This document shows positions 6,375 through 15,501 of a stretch of 35,917 nucleotides of DNA, in pieces. A program made the position numbers and the translations under genes. Position 1 is the stretch's first letter. Each line of letters begins with the position of its first letter. Under the pieces are notes generated by a model. It had not been told where the DNA came from, made no database searches, and worked only from the letters and a program-made list of their open reading frames with translations. The DNA is from Lachnospiraceae bacterium (GTDB lineage: Bacteria > Bacillota > Clostridia > Lachnospirales > Lachnospiraceae): assembly GCA_017438305.1 (NCBI GenBank), contig JAFRVX010000005.1, positions 1 to 35,917 on the forward strand, read 5' to 3'.

Positions 6375-8261
6375 ATGAGTACCTTACGTGTTTACTATCC
6401 GCTTCTTATCGTCGGCGCCATTATCGGCGTTTTTGCCACGGCCTTCATCATTGCCTACGCCATGATCAAGGACAAAAAGGAAGCCATCGGCTTTGACCGG
6501 AACATGAAGGATTCCGAGATCATAAAGCGGATGGCTCATTACGGACTGGCCTATAAGAAGGAATATGTGGTCATCTTCCTGTTGATGCTGGTCTCCATAG
6601 CGAACTCCATCGTATCGCCCCTTCTGGTGGGCCATATCGAGGAGATCGTCAAGGAGCGCTTCACGATGGAAGAGCTCTACGTCCAGGTGGCCATTTACGC
6701 CGGCGTCGTGATCCTTTCCCTGGCGGCCCAGTTCGTCCAGGCGGTGCGGCTCCAGAAGCTGGGCCAGAAGATCCTTTCGACCATCCGTCAGGATGTGTTC
6801 GTGCATATCGAATCTCTGTCCCAGAACCAGCTGAACCACATCCCCGTGGGCACCCTGGTGACCCGTGAGACCAACGATACGGAAGCCATCTCCAGAATGT
6901 TCACCAACATCCTGGTCAATCTGATCCGGAACGTCCTGGTCATCTCCGGCATCCTCTTTGCGATGCTGTTTTTAAACGTGGAGCTTACGCTGATGGTGCT
7001 CTGCTTCGTGCCCTTCATCATGCTCTTTACGCTGATCTTCCGGAAATTCTCCCGGAAAGCCTACCGTAAGGTCAAAGACGGCACCACCAATATCAATACC
7101 TTCCTTTCGGAAAACCTTTCCGGCATCAAGATCACCCAGATCTTCAACAACGAAGGGAAGAAGCAGCGGGAATTCCGGGAAAGGAATGAATTCCTGAAAT
7201 CCGCCAGAAACCAGGAGATCTTTGTTTTCTCCATTTTCCGGCCCATCATCTACATGCTGTATATCTCCTCGGTCATGGTGCTTTTCTACCTCTGCGCCAA
7301 GGGATATATCGACGGGACGTCCTTCATGGGCCAGACCCTGACCTCCGGCGTGCTGGTGTCCTTCTATATGTACATCAACCGTTTCTTCAACCCCATCCAG
7401 AACCTGGCGGACATGTTCAACCAGCTGCAGTCGGCCTTTGCCTCTGCGGAAAAGGTCTTCACGGTCATGGATATGGTGCCGGAGATCCAGGATGAGCCCG
7501 ATGCGGCGGAGATCGACCACGTCCGGGGCGAGATCGAGTTTAAGAACGTCTGGTTCGCCTATGAAAACGAAGACTGGATCTTAAAGGACGTTTCCTTCCA
7601 CATCAACCCGAAGGAGACCGTGGCCTTTGTGGGAGCCACCGGCGCCGGAAAGACCACCATCCTGGGCCTTGTGTGCCGGAACTATGATATCCAGAAGGGC
7701 CAGATCCTGATCGACGGCGTGGACATCAAAAAGTTCAAGGTCCGGTCGTTAAGGAGCCATTTCGGCCAGATGCTGCAGGACGTGTTCCTGTTTGAAGGTA
7801 CCATTAAGTCCAATATCGTGCTGCATGAAGACTCCTTCACGGATGAGGAAGTGGCGGAAGCCTGCCGCTATGTCAACGCCGACAGCTTCATCAACCGCCT
7901 GCCCTTAGGGATGTATGAAGAGGTAAGAGAACGGGGCAATAACTTCTCCGCGGGCCAGCGGCAGCTCCTGTCCTTTGCCCGGACCATCATCCATAAACCG
8001 GAGGTCATGATCCTGGATGAAGCTACTGCCAACATCGATACGGAGACCGAACTCCTGATCCAGGATTCCCTGGAGAAGATGATGAATATCGGCACCATGC
8101 TGATCGTTGCCCACCGGCTTTCCACGATCCAGCACGCGGACAAGATCATCGTCATCGACCATGGTGAGATCATCGAAGAAGGCAGCCATTTCGAACTGCT
8201 GGAGAAGCGCGGCGCCTATTACGAGCTTTACCGCCTCCAGTACGAAGAAAAGGAAGCTTGA
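6375..8261 (+). CDS. Heterodimeric ABC exporter, catalytically competent subunit
   Basis: This 628-residue half-transporter starts at the ATG one base after the previous stop, with AAGGAG ten bases upstream. A first hydrophobic helix (residues about 8-32) precedes the usual membrane domain. The nucleotide-binding domain carries Walker A GATGAGKTT, a signature reading F-S-A-G-Q-R (Ala in place of the usual second residue Gly) and Walker B MILDEATANID with the canonical catalytic Glu549, followed by the switch AHRLST. The altered signature faces the partner's ATP. Together with the Asp512 of the partner this gives one working and one degenerate ATP site. The operon ends at a strong terminator 130 bases on. 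Confidence 0.93.
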   Translation: MSTLRVYYPLLIVGAIIGVFATAFIIAYAMIKDKKEAIGFDRNMKDSEIIKRMAHYGLAYKKEYVVIFLLMLVSIANSIVSPLLVGHIEEIVKERFTMEELYVQVAIYAGVVILSLAAQFVQAVRLQKLGQKILSTIRQDVFVHIESLSQNQLNHIPVGTLVTRETNDTEAISRMFTNILVNLIRNVLVISGILFAMLFLNVELTLMVLCFVPFIMLFTLIFRKFSRKAYRKVKDGTTNINTFLSENLSGIKITQIFNNEGKKQREFRERNEFLKSARNQEIFVFSIFRPIIYMLYISSVMVLFYLCAKGYIDGTSFMGQTLTSGVLVSFYMYINRFFNPIQNLADMFNQLQSAFASAEKVFTVMDMVPEIQDEPDAAEIDHVRGEIEFKNVWFAYENEDWILKDVSFHINPKETVAFVGATGAGKTTILGLVCRNYDIQKGQILIDGVDIKKFKVRSLRSHFGQMLQDVFLFEGTIKSNIVLHEDSFTDEEVAEACRYVNADSFINRLPLGMYEEVRERGNNFSAGQRQLLSFARTIIHKPEVMILDEATANIDTETELLIQDSLEKMMNIGTMLIVAHRLSTIQHADKIIVIDHGEIIEEGSHFELLEKRGAYYELYRLQYEEKEA

Positions 8262-8392
8262 GGATAAAGCATCCTTGAGTAAAATGAGAGTGGCCCGGAA
8301 AAAAGAGCCAGGCCTGAATAAAATGAATGGTCCTGATTAAGGATTATGTTTTTCGCCGGAGGTCTGTAATAAGGACTCCGTATGAAAGAGTA

Positions 8393-8441
8393 CAGAAAGT
8401 CCCTGTACGGTCGGAAAAGCCTGCAGGGACTTTCTGCTTTT
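8393..8441 (+). terminator. Terminator of the ABC exporter operon
   Basis: CAGAAAGTCCCTG (8393-8405) and CAGGGACTTTCTG (8424-8436) form a perfect 13-base-pair stem followed by CTTTTC. Confidence 0.85.
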
Positions 8442-8487
8442 CGATTCCGTCGATCCGACAATTACATTGTCAATAAAATATCATAAT

Positions 8488-8516
8488 TTGACAAAATCCA
8501 TGAATTTTGTTATCAT
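8488..8516 (+). promoter_or_regulatory. Consensus promoter upstream of AraC-family gene
   Basis: A perfect -35 box TTGACA (8488-8493), a 17-base spacer and a -10 box TATCAT (8511-8516). The leader to the ATG at 8696 is about 170 bases. Confidence 0.75.
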
Positions 8517-8695
8517 AAAAGCGGATAAAATCGAACGGAAAACAGCTTATATTCAGATAAAAATCATTTATCAGAGACAAAACAGCAGTACTGGACGTCA
8601 GTTCAGTTCTTTTGCATGCGGAGAGTGTTTTCGGGGAGATACCTGCTGCAGAAGGGAAAATCGGACACCTTGTTCAGCTGACGGGAAGGGGAATT

Positions 8696-9799
8696 ATGAG
8701 TAAGGAAAAGCAGACATTTGAGCAGTTTTTGTATGCTTACGACCAGACGGAGATCTACAATCATAACAGTGTGGAAGAACAGCACCGTTATGCCCACCTG
8801 TATAAAAAGGACCGGAGTGAATTAAAACCTGAAGATCTGGAATTCATGAAAGAATTTGAGGAGAAAACGCCGGAAACGCTGCTGGAATTAAGCCAGCGCA
8901 CCCATTATGAAGCCCGGCGGATCTTTCCCAACAGTGAAAAAAAGCAGATCGTGATCTACCGTCATTCCCGCTTTTTCTATTATCCCGAGCATGACCATGA
9001 TTATATCGAGATCATTTACGTGGTAAACGGCGAGCTCCGTCAGAAGCTGAACGGCAAGGATATGATCCTCCAGAAAGGCGACGTGTGCATCCTGGATCTG
9101 AATTCACGCCACACGGTCTATCCCGCGGAAGAAGACAACGTTACCATCAACCTTTTACTGCGGCCTGAGTATTTTGAGCACAAGTTTTTTACGAAGCTCG
9201 GGGACAATGACGTGATCTCTTCCTTCTTCCTGCAGGCCCTGCATGAGAAGAAGGATACCCAGCGTTATCTGCTGCTGCATACGGATAAAAACGACAGCCA
9301 TATGTATAATCTGCTGCGGTGGATCTGGGAAGAGCAGCAGGTGGACCGGCCGTTTACGGACGCGATCCAGTCCAACATCCTGAACATCTTCCTGATCGAG
9401 CTGGTTCGTTCCTGCGTCAACATGGACGACCTGCCCCAGATCAATAAGCAGCATACCATGATCAACAAGGTGCTGGATTACATTTCCGAGAACTGTTCCA
9501 CCTGTTCCATTACGGACCTGGCGGATCATTTCGGTTATTTCTCCACCTATATGGGCGATTTCATCAAACGGAATACCGGCCAGAGTTTTTCCGATATCCG
9601 TCTGAAGATCCGCCTGAACGAAGCCAAGACCCTGCTGAAATCCACCAACATGTCCATCGTGGAGATCGCGGAGAGCATCGGCTATTCCAATATTTCTCAC
9701 TTCTACCGGCTGTTCAGAAAGGACTGCAGCATGACGCCCATTCAGTACCGGGCCGCCTTCTCCCTTCTGGACAACAGCGCGGAAGAAATCACCGGCTAA
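8696..9799 (+). CDS. AraC-family transcriptional regulator with cupin sensor domain
   Basis: This 367-residue protein starts at the ATG preceded by GGAAGGGGA; an earlier in-frame ATG at 8612 lacks a good ribosome binding site. A cupin-type ligand-binding domain spans about residues 80-165 and includes the YPEHDHDYIEI and GDVCILDLNSRH segments. The C-terminal 100 residues hold the two AraC helix-turn-helices: the first around SITDLADHFGYFSTYMGDF and the second around SIVEIAESIGYSNISHFYRL with the closing RKDCSMTPIQYR. Such proteins usually activate sugar or other carbon utilisation genes. The next gene on the same strand is a carboxylesterase, a plausible target, while the upstream operon has its own terminator. 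A palindromic repeat overlaps the stop codon. Confidence 0.9.
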   Translation: MSKEKQTFEQFLYAYDQTEIYNHNSVEEQHRYAHLYKKDRSELKPEDLEFMKEFEEKTPETLLELSQRTHYEARRIFPNSEKKQIVIYRHSRFFYYPEHDHDYIEIIYVVNGELRQKLNGKDMILQKGDVCILDLNSRHTVYPAEEDNVTINLLLRPEYFEHKFFTKLGDNDVISSFFLQALHEKKDTQRYLLLHTDKNDSHMYNLLRWIWEEQQVDRPFTDAIQSNILNIFLIELVRSCVNMDDLPQINKQHTMINKVLDYISENCSTCSITDLADHFGYFSTYMGDFIKRNTGQSFSDIRLKIRLNEAKTLLKSTNMSIVEIAESIGYSNISHFYRLFRKDCSMTPIQYRAAFSLLDNSAEEITG

Positions 9800-9948
9800 G
9801 GCTTCCCCTTTGGGGAAGCTGTCTGCCGCAAGGCAGACTGATGAGGTCCTCATCCGTCATGCTTCGCATGACACCTTCCCCAGAGGGGAAGGCTTTGGAC
9901 TTCCTTATACGGCATAGTTTATGAACCACCTTCCCCTTCGGGGGGAGG
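9798..9948. repeat. Palindromic repeat family, locus A
   Basis: Beginning at the AraC stop codon are CTTCCCC-TTT-GGGGAAG, then GTCTGCC-GCAA-GGCAGAC, then TGATGAGG. The inverted half follows: CCTCATCC, GTCATG-CTTCG-CATGAC and CCTTCCCC-AGA-GGGGAAGG, ending near 9895. A further partial outer hairpin, CCTTCCCC-TTC-GGGGGGAGG, sits at 9929-9948. The outer stem and GATGAGG are shared with four other loci; the inner stem differs but stays paired. Confidence 0.85.
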
Positions 9949-9974
9949 TATTTTTGAAGAAAGAGAGGTTTGTT

Positions 9975-11501
9975 ATGTCTGATCACACAGTCCGTCCCGT
10001 TGTCCGGGCAAAAACCGGTTCATACGTCGGCGTCACGGAGCCGAACGGCACACATTCTTTCCGGGGCATCCGGTTTGCGACCTTTAACCCCTGGGAAAGG
10101 CCTGTTATCGTACCTGAGAGTGATGCGTGTTTCGAGGCTGACACGTACGGCCCGTCTTCCGCATCGGGCGATCCCGGAAGCCTGACCCTGGCCATCTATC
10201 TGAACCCGGAAACCGATGATCCGAAGAAGAAGGTTTATTTCTGGCAGTTCGGGAGCGCCCAGATGGGCGGGACCATGGACCGCCACCATTACGAAAACTT
10301 TGTCAAGGAAAACCCGGACATTATCGTGGTGACCACCAATCACCGGGGAAACGTCTGGGGCAGTCTGGACCTGTCCCTGCTGGAAGGGTATGAAGAAAAG
10401 GAAGAACTTTACAATGCTTCCAACAACCTGACCCGGCTGGACCTGCTGGCGTGTCTTCAGTGGGTCCATCAGAACATCGCCTGTTTCGGCGGCGATCCGG
10501 AAGATATCACCATCGGCGGCCATTCGTCGGGCTCCAACAATACCACCTGCCTTCTGATGATGCCGGAAGCTTATCCCTTCTTTAAAAAGGCGCTGTGCCA
10601 GGCGTCCTTCTCATGCGATATCAGCCTGCAGAGCCGGGAGACCGCAAAGAAGGTAGCGGCAGCGCTGTTTGAAAAGCTTGGCGTCAGGTCTGTGGATGAG
10701 CTGCTTTCCTGCAGCCGGGAGAAGATCAATGAAGCTGCCGGGGATCTGATGAAGGATGCCATGACCGGCGCCCTGGAGCGCTTCAACATGGAGAACAAGC
10801 TGTTCAGCCCGGTCATGGACGATGTGGTGCTGAAAGAAGACTGCTTTAAGAATGTAGCGGACGGCGTTCTGAAGGATAAGATCCTGATGTTCGGCAACAA
10901 CTCCGGCGAATATGACCAGCAGTATGAACGTTTCATCGGACAGGAAGACGGCGCAGAGAAGGCTCTTGCTTTCACGATAGAGCAGAACTGGGGCAAGCTT
11001 TCCGAAAGGGGATGGAACAAAGCGCATGCTCAGGACGTGATCAATGCCTTCATGTCCCACAACACCCTTTACGGTCGGGATGCTTTTACGGCGGCAAAGG
11101 ATCTGAAAAACGATCTTTACTTAAGGGACGGCGCCATGCTCTTTGCCCTGGCGGCAGCTCCTTATAATAAAACCTATATGTACTACCTGGACTGGAGTAT
11201 TGAAAAGGAGAACGGGAAGCGGGCGGCCCACGGATCCGAGAACGATATCGTGGCCAGACGCTGGGAAAATGTCCCGGAAAACATGCTGGAGACCGCCGAT
11301 ACCCTGAGCCGTATCTTTGCCTCCTTTATTCTGACCGGCGACCCGGTGCCCGAAGGCGAAGCTATCGAACTGAAGACCTTTGACCGGGAGAATTTCGAGA
11401 CCCTGTACATTGACGAAAATCCCCGGGCAGTCCATGGCGTCAGGCGCGAGGACGCAGAACTCCTGATGCCCTTATTAAGAGAATACCCGATGCTTCCCTA
11501 A
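9975..11501 (+). CDS. Divergent type-B carboxylesterase
   Basis: This 508-residue alpha/beta hydrolase starts at the ATG preceded by AGAGAGG. It keeps the family landmarks FRGIRFA, the GGDPEDIT segment and a nucleophile elbow G-H-S-S-G with Ser184; a candidate catalytic His419 lies in the AAHGSEND segment. The usual oxyanion motif HGGG is absent: the aligned segment reads F-W-Q-F-G-S-A-Q-M-G-G, as in some fungal-like or atypical family members. No signal peptide is present, so it is probably cytoplasmic. It differs from the esterase at 1801-3384 in motif detail, so they are not recent duplicates. It lies directly downstream of the AraC regulator, between two copies of the palindromic repeat. 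The substrate is unknown. Confidence 0.85.
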   Translation: MSDHTVRPVVRAKTGSYVGVTEPNGTHSFRGIRFATFNPWERPVIVPESDACFEADTYGPSSASGDPGSLTLAIYLNPETDDPKKKVYFWQFGSAQMGGTMDRHHYENFVKENPDIIVVTTNHRGNVWGSLDLSLLEGYEEKEELYNASNNLTRLDLLACLQWVHQNIACFGGDPEDITIGGHSSGSNNTTCLLMMPEAYPFFKKALCQASFSCDISLQSRETAKKVAAALFEKLGVRSVDELLSCSREKINEAAGDLMKDAMTGALERFNMENKLFSPVMDDVVLKEDCFKNVADGVLKDKILMFGNNSGEYDQQYERFIGQEDGAEKALAFTIEQNWGKLSERGWNKAHAQDVINAFMSHNTLYGRDAFTAAKDLKNDLYLRDGAMLFALAAAPYNKTYMYYLDWSIEKENGKRAAHGSENDIVARRWENVPENMLETADTLSRIFASFILTGDPVPEGEAIELKTFDRENFETLYIDENPRAVHGVRREDAELLMPLLREYPMLP

Positions 11502-11524
11502 AGGCATCCCTTAAGGCTTCCTCA

Positions 11525-11810
11525 AAGGCTTCCCCTCTGGGGAAGCTGTCTGCCGTAAGGCAGACTGATGAGGCCTCAAAGATAATGCGGACACTTAATG
11601 AACACAAGCGTCAGTGCCGTGTGAATTTAGTGATCGCTTATGCAGAGAAGAAGCTGTCTGCCGCAAGGCAGACTGATGAGGCCTCAAAGATAATGCAGAC
11701 ACTTAATGAACACAAGCGTCAGCACCGTGTGAATTAAGTGACCGCTTATGCAGAGAAGAAGCAGTCTGCCGAAAGACAGACTGATGAGGCCTCATCCCTG
11801 AGGCCTCATC
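11525..11810. repeat. Palindromic repeat family, locus B, with 108-bp tandem array
   Basis: The outer hairpin (GCTTCCCC-TCT-GGGGAAGC) is followed by a tandem array of exact 108-bp period: units start at 11543, 11651 and 11759, the third being partial. Each begins with the inner hairpin (GTCTGCC with GGCAGAC, loops GTAA, GCAA and GAAA) and TGATGAGG. The 70-base insert is unique to this locus and has its own inverted repeat, CACTTAATGAACAC against GTGTGAATTTAGTG in copy 1 and GTGTGAATTAAGTG in copy 2. The array fills the gap between the convergent esterase and GH3 genes; 11811-11902 shows nothing more. Confidence 0.85.
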
Positions 11811-11902
11811 ATAAAACGGTTGTATTCTTTACGTTTGAAAGATCAGACAGAAACTTAAAGTACCCATCCCAACTCTCAAAAAACCGCAGCGTTGCTCCCC
11901 TG

Positions 11903-14254
11903 TTATAATGTCTGGAAACCGGTCAGGATCTCCTGGAACTTTTCATCTGCCTCTTCCTGAGACAGGCCGCTCTGCACCAGGGCAGGGGCTGCAAGCATAT
12001 TCCAGGCATCCGCAAACGGCATGGAGGGCATGAAAACGATCATTGTACCGCCGAGGGCGATGATATCGTTGTTGATGATGCTGTTGATCAGCTTTACTGC
12101 CCGCTCATTTGCGGCAACCTCTCCGATTGCGGTGGAAGCACGGAATACAAAGGGATCCTTGCACCGGACATTGACGCGTTTGACAAATGCGATATCCAAA
12201 GCGCTGGTGCCGATCAGCAGATCATACTCGCCGGGTTCGCTTGCCCACTCCTGGAGCTGCGTGTTGTAGGATGCAAGATCTTCCTTAGTCACAGCCAATT
12301 CGATCGTTTTTTCCTCGCCGGCCTTTAAGAACACCTTCCGGAAGGTCTTCAGTTCCTTTTCGGGCTTATCAAAACGGGTGACCACGTCATGGATATACAG
12401 CTGCACGACTTCCGCGCCGTCGACGCTGCCGGTATTCTTTACGGTGACCTGTACCGGAATGTCGCCTTCCTCTACATTCACAGTTTCAGGGACTTGAACG
12501 TCTGTGATGGCAAAGGTGGTGTAGGACTTACCGTAACCGAAGGGGTACAGAGGCGCCACCTGCTTCTTGTCATAGTAACGATAGCCGACATAGATGCCTT
12601 CACCGTACACAGCTTCTTTGTTTTCCCCGGGGAAGCTTAAATAAGTGGGCATATCGCGGTCATATCTGGGCCAGGTCAGGGGCAGCTTGCCGGAAGGATT
12701 GACTTCCCCAAACAGAACCTGGTTAAAGACCTTGCCGCCCATCATGCCGGGATAGAAGGCACAGACAATGGCGTTGACCCGATCCACATAATCCATCAGA
12801 GAAACAGGACCTTCCGCATTGATCAGGATGACGACTTTTCCTCCGGCCGCAGATGCTTCCGCAATTGCCTGTTCCAGAGCCGCCTTGTCGTCCTCATCCA
12901 TTTCCATGTGAGGACGATCCGCACCTTCCTGACCGTTTGCGCCGACGGTGACGATCCAGACTCTGGTATCTTTGTCTGCCTTCCCGAAGGTAACACGGTC
13001 TTCGCCCAACGTTTCCACAGCAGCCGTATAGGGATTGGTCTGCAGGGAGGTATCCACCTGCGCGCTGCCTGCGCCGCTGCCGACGAAATGCCTGCTGCGT
13101 TTGCCATAGAAGGCGATCCTGGTATCTTTGGAAGTCAGCGGCAGTGTTCCGTCATTCTGCAGCAGGATCATGCCTTCCCGCGCGGCAAATTCTGAGGCTG
13201 CAATACCTTCCTGCATGTCAAACTCGGCTAAACGCCCCTTCATGGCCGGCATCTGCAGGATCAGTTCCAGAATGCGCCGGACAGATGTATTTAATTTTTC
13301 CTCGGAGAGAGTTCCATCCTTAACAGCATTGACAATGCACTTGATCCCTCTGGGACCGGGCATGGCCAGATCGTTGCCCGCATTCAGCGCGGCGACCTGG
13401 TCATATGCGGCGGACCAGTCGGAAACAACAACACCGTCAAAGTTCCACTCTTCTCTGAGCATATGGTCCAGCAGCCAGGGATTCTGGGCGCAGGGAACGC
13501 CGTTAATAGAATTGTAGGCAGACATGATCGTCTGCACGCCGGCATCGATACATGCCTTGTAGCCCGGCAGATAGATCTCCCGCAGTGCGCGCTCGGAAAC
13601 AAACTCATTCACACCCATACGCTCTGTTTCCTGATTGTTGGCTGCGTAATGCTTTGCGTTGGCAATAACGCCTTCCGCGATCACGCCCTTCACGAAGGCA
13701 GGTGCCAGCCGGGACACCAGGCAGGGATCTTCCGAGTAACCTTCAAACAGACGTCCGTTCCGGGGATCCCGATGGATATTGATATTCGGCGTACCCAGCA
13801 CAACGTCTACACCCGCTGTGTTCATTTCTTTTCCAAGCGCATGGCCGCAGGCCTCAATAGGTTCGGGATTCCATGTGGAACCAAAGAAAATGCCGGGAGG
13901 ATAGCAGCCCAGTTCCGGCAGGGCGGAGGTGTCCTTATCACCTAAGCCCATCTGGACAGCCATCTCCTGTGCGCCCATCATCAGGCCGCCCATGCCGCCA
14001 AAGGTTTCCTGGTCCAGAGGGGTACCGGCTTCCCGGCTCCTCTTATCGACGATCTCAAAACCCACCTGGCTGGCGTACTGCAGGCTGTTGAAACCCGTTC
14101 CGCCATCCAGCCAGAGAGTTTCCGGAATGCCGTACTTTTCCAGACCGGCAGTTTTAAAGGGACTGCCGCCGGTGATAACCTGGGCCTTCTCTTCCAGTGT
14201 CATTTCCTGAATGATACTTTCAATAGACTGAAGATCGGTCAACTTCGTGCTCAT
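11903..14254 (-). CDS. Glycoside hydrolase family 3 (beta-glucosidase-like)
   Basis: This 783-residue protein removes terminal sugars from glycosides by a retaining mechanism. The N-terminal barrel contains ANAKHYAANNQE and the nucleophile motif V-V-S-D-W with Asp279. The alpha/beta sandwich domain follows, and a fibronectin-type domain near residues 600-690 carries VTVKNTGSVDGAEVVQLY. About 70 further C-terminal residues include a hydrophobic segment (INNDIIALGGTMIVFMPSMP). There is no signal peptide, so it should work inside the cell on imported glycosides. The start at 14254 is set by AGGAGG (14261-14266 on the complementary strand); a longer frame reaches 14323 without such a site. It is the last gene of an isomerase-kinase-GH3 operon. 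The exact sugar cannot be assigned; glucosidase, xylosidase and other activities occur in GH3. Confidence 0.92.
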   Translation of the reverse strand: MSTKLTDLQSIESIIQEMTLEEKAQVITGGSPFKTAGLEKYGIPETLWLDGGTGFNSLQYASQVGFEIVDKRSREAGTPLDQETFGGMGGLMMGAQEMAVQMGLGDKDTSALPELGCYPPGIFFGSTWNPEPIEACGHALGKEMNTAGVDVVLGTPNINIHRDPRNGRLFEGYSEDPCLVSRLAPAFVKGVIAEGVIANAKHYAANNQETERMGVNEFVSERALREIYLPGYKACIDAGVQTIMSAYNSINGVPCAQNPWLLDHMLREEWNFDGVVVSDWSAAYDQVAALNAGNDLAMPGPRGIKCIVNAVKDGTLSEEKLNTSVRRILELILQMPAMKGRLAEFDMQEGIAASEFAAREGMILLQNDGTLPLTSKDTRIAFYGKRSRHFVGSGAGSAQVDTSLQTNPYTAAVETLGEDRVTFGKADKDTRVWIVTVGANGQEGADRPHMEMDEDDKAALEQAIAEASAAGGKVVILINAEGPVSLMDYVDRVNAIVCAFYPGMMGGKVFNQVLFGEVNPSGKLPLTWPRYDRDMPTYLSFPGENKEAVYGEGIYVGYRYYDKKQVAPLYPFGYGKSYTTFAITDVQVPETVNVEEGDIPVQVTVKNTGSVDGAEVVQLYIHDVVTRFDKPEKELKTFRKVFLKAGEEKTIELAVTKEDLASYNTQLQEWASEPGEYDLLIGTSALDIAFVKRVNVRCKDPFVFRASTAIGEVAANERAVKLINSIINNDIIALGGTMIVFMPSMPFADAWNMLAAPALVQSGLSQEEADEKFQEILTGFQTL

Positions 14255-14332
14255 ATTTTTCCTCCTGTTATTATTTTTTTCTGATTCTGTCTTTAAAGTT
14301 TTTACTGATTTCCGGGACGTCAAGTGAATATA

Positions 14333-15436
14333 TCACATTGTTTTCCAACCTGCCCGAATGCGTGTTTCCAGCTCGGACAGGGGGCGCAGACCGCTTAGAG
14401 CGTCATACGCTGTTACGCAGCAGGCACCCTCCGCAGCCGCTAAAGCAGCACAGTCTGCGGGATCTTTCCCCATCAGAGCGCCTGTTAAAAAGGCTGCTAT
14501 GCTGGTGTCTCCCGCGCCCGTTCCGGAACGGACAAATTCAGCTTTGAAGCAGGGCTGAGTGCCCGTTCGATCTGCCCAAACGGCCGTGTCAAGCTGCAGC
14601 CCGGCTTTCTCAAAACATGCCTTATCAGCAGTCTTATAGACCATGCCGGCGACTCCGCATTTGATAAGCACGACCCGGCAGCCCAGGGACAGCACCTGCT
14701 CTGCCAGGGACAGCGCCTCCGTATTCAGATCCAGATTCTCGGTCATATCTCCGCCCATGCGTGTAAGCCGCTCATACTGTCTGCGATCCGCCATAAAGCA
14801 AAGCTCTTCAAAACTAGGCACAAAAAAGTCCACATAGGGCAGCAGCCTCCGGAGGATCGTCATCCAGTCAACGTTTCCCGCGGGGGAGTTCGGATCGATC
14901 GCCGCAAAATCGAGACTGGTGGCTGCTCCGTGTTCTTTTGCGCGCCGGAACAGCTTCACAAGCTCTTCTCCATCCTGTTCGATCATTTTTTTCATCAGCG
15001 GCGGATAGCCAAAGTGAAACAGCGCTGTACCGTCAAAGACGCTGTCGGGGATATCCGAGCTGACGAAAGTGTCGTTGGCTCCCGGATCATGAAGAAAGAC
15101 CCGGTCGATTCCCGGAATTGCCAGAACAACGGAATAGGAAGTTTTTCCCGTCCTGTCCACGATAAGTCCGCCTGCGTCATAGGAAGAGAGGATATTCTGA
15201 ACCATACTGCCAAAAGCATCGTCTCCGATCTTGCCAAGCAGCTGCACGTCATTTCCCAACAGCTTGAGAGCAAGGCCGGTATTCGCAACGCTGCCTCCCG
15301 TATGAACGTCAGCGCCGTCCATATGGATGAGCTTTCCGGGCTCAAGCAGATCTCCCAGATTCCTGTATTTATGATGAGAGGGAAAAACCGGCGTGATATC
15401 GACGCAGATATGACCTGCAGCAACAATTTTACTCAT
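14333..15436 (-). CDS. PfkB-family carbohydrate kinase
   Basis: This 367-residue ribokinase-like enzyme phosphorylates a sugar using ATP. Family signatures are the N-terminal GGSVANTGLALKLLG (sugar binding) with GKIGDDAFG, and near the C-terminus R-S-G-T-G-A-G-D-T, where Asp310 is the expected catalytic base after the anion-hole glycines. The start is supported by AGGAGGC upstream. It lies 65 bases after the isomerase stop and 78 bases before the GH3 start. A sugar ketose made by the isomerase is the likely substrate; fructose-, ribose- and inositol-derivative kinases all belong to this family, so the substrate remains open. Confidence 0.9.
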   Translation of the reverse strand: MSKIVAAGHICVDITPVFPSHHKYRNLGDLLEPGKLIHMDGADVHTGGSVANTGLALKLLGNDVQLLGKIGDDAFGSMVQNILSSYDAGGLIVDRTGKTSYSVVLAIPGIDRVFLHDPGANDTFVSSDIPDSVFDGTALFHFGYPPLMKKMIEQDGEELVKLFRRAKEHGAATSLDFAAIDPNSPAGNVDWMTILRRLLPYVDFFVPSFEELCFMADRRQYERLTRMGGDMTENLDLNTEALSLAEQVLSLGCRVVLIKCGVAGMVYKTADKACFEKAGLQLDTAVWADRTGTQPCFKAEFVRSGTGAGDTSIAAFLTGALMGKDPADCAALAAAEGACCVTAYDALSGLRPLSELETRIRAGWKTM

Positions 15437-15453
15437 AATTGCCTCCTGTCAGA

Positions 15454-15485
15454 AACAGGGTCATCCGGCATGGGATGGCCCTGTT
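15454..15485 (-). other. Intercistronic hairpin between isomerase and kinase genes
   Basis: AACAGGG and CCCTGTT, then CATCC and GGATG, form a 12-base-pair stem with one mismatch and a six-base loop just upstream of the kinase ribosome binding site. Only a few T residues follow, so partial termination or RNA stabilisation are the likely roles. Confidence 0.55.
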
Positions 15486-15501
15486 CATTATCGCGGTCCG
15501 A

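Noticed and set aside
9929..9948. CCTTCCCC-TTC-GGGGGGAGG as a terminator before the second carboxylesterase
   Set aside because: Only a few T residues follow, and the sequence is better explained as a partial copy of the palindromic repeat.
11560..11575. CTGATGAG beside a hairpin, as in the hammerhead ribozyme core
   Set aside because: The other core element (GAAA after the second stem and a cleavage triplet) is missing, and loci C, D and E have CGGATGAG instead, so the match is chance.
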